Of a stretch of 12,467 nt of DNA, positions 5,503 to 11,918 are shown in pieces (position 1 is the first letter of the stretch; each line of letters begins with the position of its first letter). A program made the position numbers and the translations under genes. Below the pieces are notes generated by a model that did not search any database, was not told the origin of the DNA, and saw nothing but the letters and a program-made list of their open reading frames with translations. Location: positions 1-12,467 of the forward strand of contig CACPGM010000010.1 of NCBI GenBank assembly GCA_902633535.1, written 5' to 3'. This DNA is from an uncultured Pelagibacteraceae bacterium (GTDB lineage Bacteria > Pseudomonadota > Alphaproteobacteria > Pelagibacterales > Pelagibacteraceae).

Positions 5503-6945
5503 ATGTACGAAAAATTTGGACAATTTATCGATGGAAAATGGTCATCTTCATCTGATGGAAAAACTTACGAAGTTATTAATCCTGCAACAGAAGAAATATT
5601 AGGTAAAGCATCTAAAGCCTCTAAAGAGGATGTTGATAGAGCTCTAAAGTCAGCTGAAAAAGGATTACAAGTTTGGAAAAAAACTGCGCCTTGGCAAAGA
5701 GCATACATAATTAGAAAAATAGCAGATAAGATGAGAGAAAAACAAGATGTGTTAGCCAAATGGATGACTCTTGAAGTTGGAAAGCCTTTGGCTGAAGCTA
5801 AAGGAGAAATTGCTGGAGCAGCAGATATTTTTGAATGGAATGCTGAAGAGACAAAAAGGATTTATGGTCAAACTGTAGAAAGTAGGTTTGAAGATACTAG
5901 AGTTCATGTTTATTACCAACCAGTAGGCGTTGTTGCTGCATTATCTCCATGGAATTTTCCAGCAGTTTTATCAGCGAGAAAAATTTCAACAGCTTTAGCC
6001 GCCGGTTGTTCTGTAATCATCAAACCAGATGTTATTACCCCGGGCGTTGTTATGGAGATGGTTGATATTTGTAGAGAAAGTGGGGTCCCTGCCGGAGTAG
6101 TAAATCTTTTATCAGGTGATCCGCCTAGTATAGCTCAACAATTGATCGCTTCTGATATAGTTAAAAAGATTTCTATTACTGGCTCATCGAGGGTTGGAAA
6201 ATTAATTTTAAAACAAGCTGCAGATAAAGTTCAAAGAGTAACAATGGAGCTTTCAGGTCATTCACCTTTTATTGTATTTGATGATGCAGATATTAAAAAA
6301 GCAGCTGATATGGCAATTGCTGCAAAATTTAGAAATAATGGTCAGGTATGTATTTCACCTAATAGATTTTATATTCATGACAGTAAAAAAGATGAGTTTG
6401 TAAATTTATTTGTAGAAAAAACAAAAAAACTTAAAATTGGCAATGGAATGGATGCTGATACGCAGTTAGGCCCTCTTACAACTCAAAAAAGATTAAACGA
6501 AGTTGAGGAATTAGTTGAAAAAACAAAAAAAGAAGGAGCAAAAGTTTTATTAGGTGGCAAGAGACCAGCTGGATTTAATAAAGGGTTTTTTTATGAACCG
6601 ACAATATTTGATAATGTCAAAGATGATTTTACTATAATGAAACAAGAACCTTTTGGACCTCTAGTACCTATGCTTTCTTTTAAATCATTTGATGAAGTAA
6701 TTGAAAGAGCCAACAACCATGAACTTGGTTTATGCAGTTATGTCTGCACAAATTCTATGGAGAAAGCTCATTTAGCATCCGAACAACTTCAAACTGGATC
6801 CGTAGCAGTAAATACTGGAGTGGTAGCAATAGCAGAAGCACCTTTTGGTGGAATTAAACAAAGTGGATATGGAAGAGAAGGTGGCTCTAATGCTATTAAA
6901 GATTATCTAAATGTTAAGTATACTCATTTAGGTATCAAAGGCTAA
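5503..6945 (+). CDS. NAD(P)-dependent aldehyde dehydrogenase, succinate-semialdehyde-dehydrogenase-like
   Basis: A 480-residue, full-length aldehyde dehydrogenase. Recognisable are the N-terminal INPATEE (25-31), SPWNFP (148-153, oxyanion Asn151), cofactor Lys174 in IIKPDVITPG, the nucleotide turn GSSRVGK (227-233), general base Glu249 in MELSGHSPFIVFDDAD, the nucleophile Cys283 in NNGQVCISPNRF, and EPFGP (382-386). It oxidises an aldehyde to its acid in the cytoplasm. Length and motifs are closest to the GabD/SSADH group, but substrate cannot be read off. Two motif changes stand out: ELSGH instead of ELGGx, and KPDVITPG where KPSExTP is usual. It starts a run of plus-strand genes (CcdA is 5 bp downstream) and may take up the aldehyde made by the alcohol dehydrogenase at 3052. 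An ATG at 5503 gives the family's normal N-terminus; there is no Shine-Dalgarno sequence. Confidence 0.93.
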   Translation: MYEKFGQFIDGKWSSSSDGKTYEVINPATEEILGKASKASKEDVDRALKSAEKGLQVWKKTAPWQRAYIIRKIADKMREKQDVLAKWMTLEVGKPLAEAKGEIAGAADIFEWNAEETKRIYGQTVESRFEDTRVHVYYQPVGVVAALSPWNFPAVLSARKISTALAAGCSVIIKPDVITPGVVMEMVDICRESGVPAGVVNLLSGDPPSIAQQLIASDIVKKISITGSSRVGKLILKQAADKVQRVTMELSGHSPFIVFDDADIKKAADMAIAAKFRNNGQVCISPNRFYIHDSKKDEFVNLFVEKTKKLKIGNGMDADTQLGPLTTQKRLNEVEELVEKTKKEGAKVLLGGKRPAGFNKGFFYEPTIFDNVKDDFTIMKQEPFGPLVPMLSFKSFDEVIERANNHELGLCSYVCTNSMEKAHLASEQLQTGSVAVNTGVVAIAEAPFGGIKQSGYGREGGSNAIKDYLNVKYTHLGIKG

Positions 6946-6950
6946 AAATA

Positions 6951-7658
6951 ATGTTTGAATTATTTGTTGCATTTGGAGCAGGTCTCATTAGTTTTTTATC
7001 TCCTTGTGTTCTTCCGTTAATTCCTGGATATATTTCTTATATAACGGGCAATTCTTTAAACGAGTTAGTTGAAAAAAAAATTGTAAATTTAATTCCAATA
7101 ATTTTGTTCACAATAGGTTTTTCAATCGTTTTTGTTATATTTGGTGCAGCATCAACTTATTTAGGTCAAATCTTACTACAAAACTCATACGAACTTAGAA
7201 TAGTAGCTGGTTTGGTGATAATAATTCTTTCATTACACATTATAGGAATAATAAATCTAAAATTTTTAAACTATGAAAAAAGAATTCAAGCAAATTCAAA
7301 CACTTATTTTTATAGTCCTATACTAATTGGTATGGCTTTTGCATTTGGATGGACGCCTTGTATAGGTCCTATTTTAGGTTCAATTCTGGTTCTAGCAGCA
7401 ACAGGAGAAAGTATAAATCAAGGAATATTACTTTTAATTTTTTATTCTTTAGGATTAGCTCTACCATTCATTCTATCAGGATATCTAATACAAAAATTTT
7501 TAATATTTTCTAAAAATTTTAGAAAAAATATTAATTTAGTATCTAAAATAGGTGGAATTATCCTGTTAATTACTGGTATTCTAATATTAACTAACCAATT
7601 ACAAGCTTTAGGATATTATTTATTAAATATTTTCCCATACTTACAAAATTTTGGTTAA
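6951..7658 (+). CDS. ccdA: cytochrome c biogenesis / thiol-redox membrane protein CcdA
   Basis: A 235-residue protein with about six membrane helices and the two hallmark cysteines of the CcdA/DsbD transmembrane family: Cys19 in FLSPCVLPLIPGY (15-27) and Cys137 in FGWTPCIGPILGS (132-144). CcdA passes electrons from cytoplasmic thioredoxin across the inner membrane to periplasmic thiol proteins, for example to keep the haem-binding cysteines of apocytochrome c reduced. There is no attached thioredoxin or DsbD domain, so it is the short CcdA form and needs a separate periplasmic partner such as CcmG, which is not in this window. It starts 5 bp after the aldehyde dehydrogenase stop and ends 7 bp before the flavin reductase, so it is cotranscribed with genes that have no obvious link to cytochrome maturation. 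Confidence 0.92.
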   Translation: MFELFVAFGAGLISFLSPCVLPLIPGYISYITGNSLNELVEKKIVNLIPIILFTIGFSIVFVIFGAASTYLGQILLQNSYELRIVAGLVIIILSLHIIGIINLKFLNYEKRIQANSNTYFYSPILIGMAFAFGWTPCIGPILGSILVLAATGESINQGILLLIFYSLGLALPFILSGYLIQKFLIFSKNFRKNINLVSKIGGIILLITGILILTNQLQALGYYLLNIFPYLQNFG

Positions 7659-7665
7659 ATAAAAT

Positions 7666-8247
7666 ATGAAGATTTATCAAATAGACTCTAGCGCAAGAAA
7701 AGAAGGTTCAACTTCAAGAGCCTTGGCTAAAAAATTATTAAAAAAAATAAAAAAACCAGATGATGAGGTTTTATACAGAGATCTTGATGATGAAATGGTT
7801 TTTGTGTCAGGTCTTACAGAATCAGGAATGAAAATTGATAAAAAAGATCAAAATGAACATCATAAAAAAATGTTTGAACTATCAGATACTTTAGTCAAGG
7901 AACTCAAAGAAAGTGATATAATAATAATTTCTGCTCCAATATATAATTATGGCCCCCCTGCAACACTTAAAGCCTGGTCTGATCTTACAGCAAGAGTAGG
8001 TGAAACTTTTAGATTTAAGCCCAATGGAAGAAGAGAAGGTTTATTAAAAAATAAAAGAGCATATTTAGTTATTACCTCAGGAGGTACTAAACTTAATAGT
8101 GATGAAGATTTTCTTACTCCATGGCTGAAGTTTATTTTAAAATTTTTCGGGATTGAAAATATTAAAACTATTAATGCTGATCAAATGGCTTTAGATTATG
8201 AGAAATCAATTAGAGAAGCAGAAAAGCAGATTGAAAATATTACCTGA
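7666..8247 (+). CDS. AzoR-like flavodoxin-fold NAD(P)H:quinone/azo reductase
   Basis: A 193-residue flavodoxin-fold protein. IDSSARKEGSTSR (6-18) is the FMN phosphate-binding loop, APIYNYGPPATLKAWSD (90-106) matches the PMYNFxIPxxLKxWxD flavin-contact segment of FMN-dependent NADH-azoreductases, and VITSGG (135-140) is the second flavin-binding loop. GETFRF (112-117) corresponds to the family GxTFxY segment. The length matches AzoR (about 200). It likely reduces quinones, or nitro and azo compounds, by two electrons with FMN, as a cytoplasmic detoxifying or redox enzyme. It lies 7 bp after ccdA and 50 bp before the phosphatase gene. The start lacks a Shine-Dalgarno sequence but gives the normal N-terminus of the family. 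Confidence 0.87.
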   Translation: MKIYQIDSSARKEGSTSRALAKKLLKKIKKPDDEVLYRDLDDEMVFVSGLTESGMKIDKKDQNEHHKKMFELSDTLVKELKESDIIIISAPIYNYGPPATLKAWSDLTARVGETFRFKPNGRREGLLKNKRAYLVITSGGTKLNSDEDFLTPWLKFILKFFGIENIKTINADQMALDYEKSIREAEKQIENIT

Positions 8248-8297
8248 AATTTAAATTTAAGCTTTAATCAGCAGCAATAAAATAGTATTAGTTTCCT

Positions 8298-9104
8298 GTG
8301 CCAATATTAAAACCAGTAAATTATAAAATTTATTCAAACTTTACTGAAAATTTAGCAAAAAAACTTACTAAATTTTATTACTCAAAATTGAACAAATCTT
8401 TCAAAATTTCAAATAAAATTAAAGGTAGGGGTTATGATCCAGTAACAAGTGCTGATAAAGCATTTGAAAAGTTTATTAGAAGAGAAATTAATAAAAAATT
8501 TCCTAATCATCAAATAATAGGAGAAGAATTTGGTCATCTTAAATCAAAAAGTGATTTCACTTGGGTACTAGATCCTATAGATGGAACAAGATCATTTGTC
8601 ATAGGAAATCCCACATGGAGTAATTTAATATCTTTAAATTATAAAGGTAATCCTATTTTAGGTTTGGCAAACTTTCCTATATTAAGGAAATATTACTTTA
8701 ATACATCAAATAAAAATGCTTATGTTTTTGAAAATGGTAAAAAAAAGAAAATAAAGGTTAATAATAAAGCAAAATTTTCTAATATGAAAATGTCAGCCGC
8801 ATTTCATGGTGGACTAACTCTTAAACAACAAAAAAAAATACCTAAAATTTTAAAATTAATGCAATTTCCTTGTGTAGATGCACTTAGCTATTCTCATTTT
8901 GCAGAGGGTAAACTTGATGTTGTTTTGCAATGCTCAAATAAAATTTGGGATATTCATCCATTGATTCCAATCATTAGGGCAGCTGGAGGAATTGTTTCTA
9001 AATGGAATAATGATAATCCAATTAATGCTGGAAATATAATCTGCTCACCAAATAAAGATATACATAAAAAACTTTTAAGGATTCTTAAGCCTGTTTCAAA
9101 ATGA
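8298..9104 (+). CDS. hisN: inositol-monophosphatase-family enzyme, probable histidinol-phosphatase
   Basis: A 268-residue member of the inositol monophosphatase superfamily. Metal-binding motifs are complete: DPVTSADKAFE (47-57), IGEEFG (74-79, Glu76), WVLDPIDGTRSFV (89-101, Asp92 and Asp95) and IWDIHPLIPIIRAAGG (216-231, Asp218). The last motif, with ALIPII-like PLIPII and the AGG ending, is closer to HisN-type histidinol-phosphatases than to SuhB or CysQ, but substrate choice in this family is unreliable from sequence. It would remove phosphate from L-histidinol phosphate, or from a sugar or inositol phosphate, with Mg2+. The start is a GTG; no ATG occurs upstream or close downstream, and this start gives a normal length. 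The stop overlaps the next start as ATGA, so the DUF924 gene is translationally coupled. Confidence 0.85.
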   Translation: MPILKPVNYKIYSNFTENLAKKLTKFYYSKLNKSFKISNKIKGRGYDPVTSADKAFEKFIRREINKKFPNHQIIGEEFGHLKSKSDFTWVLDPIDGTRSFVIGNPTWSNLISLNYKGNPILGLANFPILRKYYFNTSNKNAYVFENGKKKKIKVNNKAKFSNMKMSAAFHGGLTLKQQKKIPKILKLMQFPCVDALSYSHFAEGKLDVVLQCSNKIWDIHPLIPIIRAAGGIVSKWNNDNPINAGNIICSPNKDIHKKLLRILKPVSK

Positions 9105-9664
9105 TTCCAAAAAAAGCTCAAGAAATTTTAGATTTTTGGTTTAAAGAAACTCCTGCTGAAAAAAGATTTAAAAAGGATGAGGCTTTTGATCAAATAATAA
9201 GAAATAGATTTTTAAATGATTATGAACTTGCAAGTCAAAATGAATATGATGATTGGCAGGATCAACCAATGAGTGCTTTAGCTTTAGTTATTTTATTTGA
9301 TCAATTTTCAAGAAATATGTTTAGAAATGATAAAAAAGCTTACGCTAAAGATCATAAAACCAGATTAATCGTCAATGATGCTGTTTATGCTGGATATCTT
9401 GAGGCTATGAATGAAAGCCAAAGATTTTTTATGATTTTACCTCTTATTCATAGTGAGGAAATAACTGATCATGATATGGCCTATTATCTACTTAATAAAT
9501 ATTTAAGAGAAAATGAAGATTATATTAAGATAAAAAAATTTTGGCAAGATCATACAAAAGCTATTAAACAATTTCATAGATACCCTCATAGAAATAAAGT
9601 TTTAGGAAGAGAGTCAACCCAAGAGGAAATTTTGTTTCTTAATAGACCTGATTCATCTTGGTAG
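9101..9664 (+). CDS. DUF924 family protein
   Basis: A 187-residue DUF924 protein of normal length. Family signatures are clear: ILDFWF (9-14), LALVILFDQFSRNMFR (60-75), a PLIHSEE motif (114-120) and the C-terminal FHRYPHRNKVLGRESTQEE (158-176). DUF924 proteins are soluble, all-helical and TPR-like; their biochemical role is unknown. The several invariant His, Arg and Glu residues suggest a binding or catalytic site rather than a scaffold. The gene starts within the stop codon of the phosphatase gene (ATGA), which implies coupled expression. It is convergent with the SMR-like gene, with a spacer of only 37 bp that contains no clear terminator hairpin. Confidence 0.9.
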   Translation: MIPKKAQEILDFWFKETPAEKRFKKDEAFDQIIRNRFLNDYELASQNEYDDWQDQPMSALALVILFDQFSRNMFRNDKKAYAKDHKTRLIVNDAVYAGYLEAMNESQRFFMILPLIHSEEITDHDMAYYLLNKYLRENEDYIKIKKFWQDHTKAIKQFHRYPHRNKVLGRESTQEEILFLNRPDSSW

Positions 9665-9701
9665 AGGTAAACTTGAGAGATAATTATAAATTAAAAGATT
9701 A

Positions 9702-10037
9702 CTAATTTGTTTTTCCTAAAAGATTTACTATTAATACTCCAGATATTATTAAAATAAGTCCAATAACTGTATAAAGATCAGGCATTTGATTAAATTTATA
9801 TATCCCAACTATAGTTGTAGCAATAATACATAGACCAGCAAAAGATGCGTAAGTAATACCCACAGGAATATTTTTCATAACAATTGATAGCGTAAACATA
9901 CAACAAACTATTGTCATAGCAGTAAGTAAACTTGGAATTAATAAAGTAAAACCATTAGCACTTTTAGCTAAACCATTAGCTGCTGTTCCTAAAACCACAG
10001 CCAATAAAAGAATAATGTAGGCGACTGTATTGCTCAC
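9702..10037 (-). CDS. SMR-type four-helix membrane protein lacking the conserved Glu
   Basis: A 111-residue protein with four hydrophobic helices and SMR-family features: LxKSxNGFT-like LAKSANGFT (23-31), IPVGITYASFAG (57-68; EmrE has IPTGIAYAIWSG), QMPDLYTVIGLILIISGVLIVNLL (84-107; EmrE has QRLDLPAIIG...GVLIINLL). In EmrE, Glu14 of helix 1 binds both proton and drug. Here helix 1 (residues 5-22) has no acidic residue at all: aligning on AxVxGT puts Val14 there, aligning on the LxK motif puts Gly17. Trp63 of EmrE is Phe66; Tyr60 is kept as Tyr63. It therefore cannot work by the standard proton-drug antiport and may carry something else, partner another subunit, or be a structural relative. 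The start is GTG; it is the last gene of the minus-strand operon. Confidence 0.8.
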   Translation of the reverse strand: MSNTVAYIILLLAVVLGTAANGLAKSANGFTLLIPSLLTAMTIVCCMFTLSIVMKNIPVGITYASFAGLCIIATTIVGIYKFNQMPDLYTVIGLILIISGVLIVNLLGKTN

Positions 10038-10041
10038 AATT

Positions 10042-10055
10042 TAAGAATATTCTTA
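10042..10055. repeat. 14-bp perfect palindrome TAAGAATATTCTTA
   Basis: The palindrome covers the stop codon of the DUF2798 gene and the 15-bp gap before the GTG start of the SMR-like gene. It could form a small hairpin in the mRNA near the start of the last operon gene, or be a chance AT-rich palindrome. There is no following T-run. Confidence 0.35.
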
Positions 10056-10274
10056 TTTTGTAATTTTATCTACAAACTTTTTTGCAATTGGACCAACTAA
10101 TAATGCAGTTATTATAGCAATTGGAAGTCCAACAGCCCAAGCTTTTAAGAACCTATCCAAGTAACCATTATCCATTCCAGTATTTACATAAGTAATAATT
10201 AAGGTCATTAATAAACTCATTCCAAAACCCATTACTAAAATAAATAAAAGGTTAGAATATTTTTTAGAAAACAT
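10053..10274 (-). CDS. DUF2798 family small membrane protein
   Basis: A 73-residue protein with two membrane helices (about 8-30 and 43-63). The pattern MGFGMSLLMTLIITYVNTG (15-33) followed by LDRFLKAWAVGLPIAI (39-54) and a basic end (GPIAKKF) is that of DUF2798 proteins, with the typical xVNTGxxxGxxxRxLxAW core. The role of the family is unknown. It lies 7 bp downstream of the TPR gene and 15 bp upstream of the SMR-like gene on the same strand. Pairing of two small membrane proteins at the operon end suggests they might act together, which is inference. The start has no clear Shine-Dalgarno sequence (AAAAAAGTAATG) and probably depends on coupling. Confidence 0.82.
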   Translation of the reverse strand: MFSKKYSNLLFILVMGFGMSLLMTLIITYVNTGMDNGYLDRFLKAWAVGLPIAIITALLVGPIAKKFVDKITK

Positions 10275-10281
10275 TACTTTT

Positions 10282-10833
10282 TTATATACTTTCTTTTTTT
10301 AATTGTAGTTGAAGTTTTTCAATCATAATTAATGGTGATTTCATATTGGGATGAACTTTGTGAGCTTCAATATAACTATCTAATGCCTTTTGATAATTTT
10401 TCATAGCAGTTTGAACCAAGCCTTGACCTGATAAAGCTCCAAAGTGTCTTTTTTCAAGCTCAAGAACTTTATCGATATCAGCTTGTGATAGTTCGTATTC
10501 TCCCATTAAATATAAAACAGTAGCTCTTTTATTCCATGCCTCAGCCCAATTAGAATCTAATTCAATTGTTTTAGTGAAGGTTTCATAGGCTGTCTCAAGT
10601 TTATTTTGAGACATATAAAATGATCCATCAGCCATTAATGCAGTCAAGCTATTCTTTGAAGGATGTGTGGTCCATAGTTCCCAGATTTTAGACTCAATAT
10701 CTTTTGATTCTTGATAGCTGGTTGCGTTTTTTAATTGATTAAATAATTCATCAATTTTTTTTTGATTATTATTATCAGCGTACGAAAAAAAGGAGAAAGT
10801 AAAAAAAATAATAATATAAAATAATTTTTTCAC
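10282..10833 (-). CDS. exported TPR-repeat protein
   Basis: A 183-residue protein with a signal peptide: KK at 2-3, a hydrophobic stretch 5-17, and a SYA-D type cleavage site after Ala19. At least three TPR units follow, at about 68-95 (FYMSQNKLETAYETFTKTI), 97-128 (AEAWNKRATVLYLMGEYE onward) and 131-164 (FGALSGQGLVQTAMKNYQKAL onward). The AEAWNKRATxxYLMGEYExSxxDIxxVLxLExRHFGALSG block is one I recall from many alphaproteobacterial TPR proteins, which supports the taxonomic guess. It is likely periplasmic and mediates protein contacts; partners are unknown. The start is GTG directly following the stop of the NTF2-like gene (TAAGTG, zero spacing) and without a Shine-Dalgarno sequence, so translation probably relies on re-initiation. 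Confidence 0.85.
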   Translation of the reverse strand: MKKLFYIIIFFTFSFFSYADNNNQKKIDELFNQLKNATSYQESKDIESKIWELWTTHPSKNSLTALMADGSFYMSQNKLETAYETFTKTIELDSNWAEAWNKRATVLYLMGEYELSQADIDKVLELEKRHFGALSGQGLVQTAMKNYQKALDSYIEAHKVHPNMKSPLIMIEKLQLQLKKESI

Positions 10834-11154
10834 TTATTTAGGTAACTTTGTAGCTCCAGTTTCTTGATATGCAACTTTTCCATCTTTAAACTTATAATAA
10901 GTCATAACAGCTTCTTTGTTACCATCATTAAAAGTTACCATAGCATGTTCGAAACCAACTTCATCATTTTCAAAAAGTACTCTTAAATTACTTTTTTTAA
11001 CATCTTTCATACCAACCCAACCAACTACATCTGTCTTAGTTAAGCTTTTACCAGATGAATGCATTAAAAATTGATAGTCATCATGTATTAATTCTTCTGC
11101 TCCAGCGGCATCACCTTCATTTATTATTTTAGTCATCTTTTCTATAATTGACAT
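10834..11154 (-). CDS. small NTF2-like (SnoaL-type) protein
   Basis: A 106-residue protein with the shape of an NTF2-like domain: N-terminal helices (IEKMTKIINEGDAAGAEEL, 4-22), the turn HDDYQFLMHSSGKSLTK (24-40), a helix (TDVVGWVG, 41-48), and three or four beta strands, among them AMVTFNDGNKEAVMTYYKFKDGKV (71-94). The order of DDYxF then strand and helix, with aromatic residues lining a pocket, is typical of SnoaL or ketosteroid-isomerase-like proteins, which bind or isomerise small hydrophobic molecules. A candidate ligand or catalytic residue is the Asp25/Asp26 pair, but no function can be assigned. There is no signal peptide, so it is cytoplasmic. AGGAGA four bases before the ATG is a strong ribosome binding site, and the stop abuts the GTG of the TPR gene. 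Confidence 0.78.
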   Translation of the reverse strand: MSIIEKMTKIINEGDAAGAEELIHDDYQFLMHSSGKSLTKTDVVGWVGMKDVKKSNLRVLFENDEVGFEHAMVTFNDGNKEAVMTYYKFKDGKVAYQETGATKLPK

Positions 11155-11165
11155 AATTTCTCCTG

Positions 11166-11582
11166 TTAAATATAAATTTTATCAGCTAGACCGTAGCAAA
11201 GAATTGCACTTAAAATAGTTAAAAATAACGGAGCATAGATTGCTTCGTCTGAAGTTTTATCTGTATGTCCAAGTTTATTTATTTTTGTACTATAAAAACC
11301 AGCTATAAACGCTGACAGATTTTGTAAAAATATTAAGTTAAAGAATGCCCAAGTTGCTTCCAAACCATTTGGTCTAATAAATCCTACATAAATTGCCATT
11401 ACAGTTGAGCCAATAAATATAGATCCAAAAAATCTTACAATTCCAGCTCCCGTATCATGCATTCCATATTGATTTAAAAAAGATTGAGTTTGAAAAACAC
11501 ATCTAAACCCGTAATAAGCAAATCCTATAAAATGAATTAAAAATACAGCTAAATAAATTATTCCATTAAATTTTTCTAACAT
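11166..11582 (-). CDS. uncharacterised four-helix membrane protein
   Basis: A 138-residue protein that I do not recognise. Hydrophobic helices lie at about 7-27, 49-68, 78-97 and 117-132. Between the first two is a loop with RCVFQTQSFLNQYGMHDTGAG-type sequence (27-47) that has a YGMHDTGAG segment, a possible functional site, and the loop between helices 3 and 4 (STKINKLGHTDKTSDEAIY, 98-116) is polar and likely on the opposite face of the membrane. Similar four-helix proteins occur in Proteobacteria as hypothetical proteins; I cannot assign a family. AAGGAA eight bases before the ATG is a good ribosome binding site and overlaps the stop of the gene upstream, a sign of translational coupling. 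It sits in the middle of the small-protein operon, the natural membrane anchor for its soluble neighbours. Confidence 0.72.
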   Translation of the reverse strand: MLEKFNGIIYLAVFLIHFIGFAYYGFRCVFQTQSFLNQYGMHDTGAGIVRFFGSIFIGSTVMAIYVGFIRPNGLEATWAFFNLIFLQNLSAFIAGFYSTKINKLGHTDKTSDEAIYAPLFLTILSAILCYGLADKIYI

Positions 11583-11594
11583 AATTTAAATTCC

Positions 11595-11903
11595 TTAACT
11601 AAATATTGGTCTAATCTCATCTTCAATAGTACCTTCTATTGCAACTTCTTTCAATTGTTCTAAAAGTTTTATATATTCAGGATCTGCAGACATGTTAGCG
11701 TCAGCGTCATTATCACCTTCAAACATAGTTCCGATTAAAGTCTCTCTTATTGTTCTTGGGTCTCCACCCATTTGAAAAGAAAAGTAGACATCATGGTTTG
11801 GGTAATGTTTTTTTCTAACTGCAGCTAGACCTTTTCCAATTTCCATAGCTTTTCCTAGGCCATCATCTTTTACTCTCATTGTTCTTGTATAAATTACTTT
11901 CAC
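11595..11903 (-). CDS. uncharacterised small alpha/beta protein 1
   Basis: A 102-residue soluble protein of unknown family. Its order of elements is strand (KVIYTRTMRV, 2-11), helix (GLGKAMEIGKGLAAVRKKHY, 15-34), strand (DVYFSFQMGG, 38-47), strand (RETLIGTMFEG, 53-63), acidic linker (DNDADANMSADPEY), helix (IKLLEQLKEV). This fits a ferredoxin-like, dimeric alpha/beta-barrel domain. No cofactor-binding cysteine or metal motif is visible. The start is GTG, preceded by AAGGA six bases away (11910-11914), which settles the start since no ATG lies nearby. It lies 12 bp upstream of the four-helix membrane protein and 15 bp downstream of the next small protein. Its last residues (EDEIRPIFS) are conserved-looking but I know of no homologue by name. 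Confidence 0.72.
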   Translation of the reverse strand: MKVIYTRTMRVKDDGLGKAMEIGKGLAAVRKKHYPNHDVYFSFQMGGDPRTIRETLIGTMFEGDNDADANMSADPEYIKLLEQLKEVAIEGTIEDEIRPIFS

Positions 11904-11918
11904 TGTTAATCCTTTTTT

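Noticed and set aside
5358..5555. A 65-codon plus-strand frame across the GYD start and the ALDH start
   Set aside because: It overlaps two strongly supported genes in other frames and the spacer; the sequence looks random.
5565..5759. A 64-codon minus-strand frame inside the aldehyde dehydrogenase gene
   Set aside because: Antisense shadow of a clear catalytic gene, without a ribosome binding site or domain.
8248..8297. AAATTTAAATTT palindrome and possible riboswitch or promoter before the phosphatase gene
   Set aside because: It is a simple AT-rich palindrome; a 50-bp gap is too short for a known riboswitch and I see no conserved structure.
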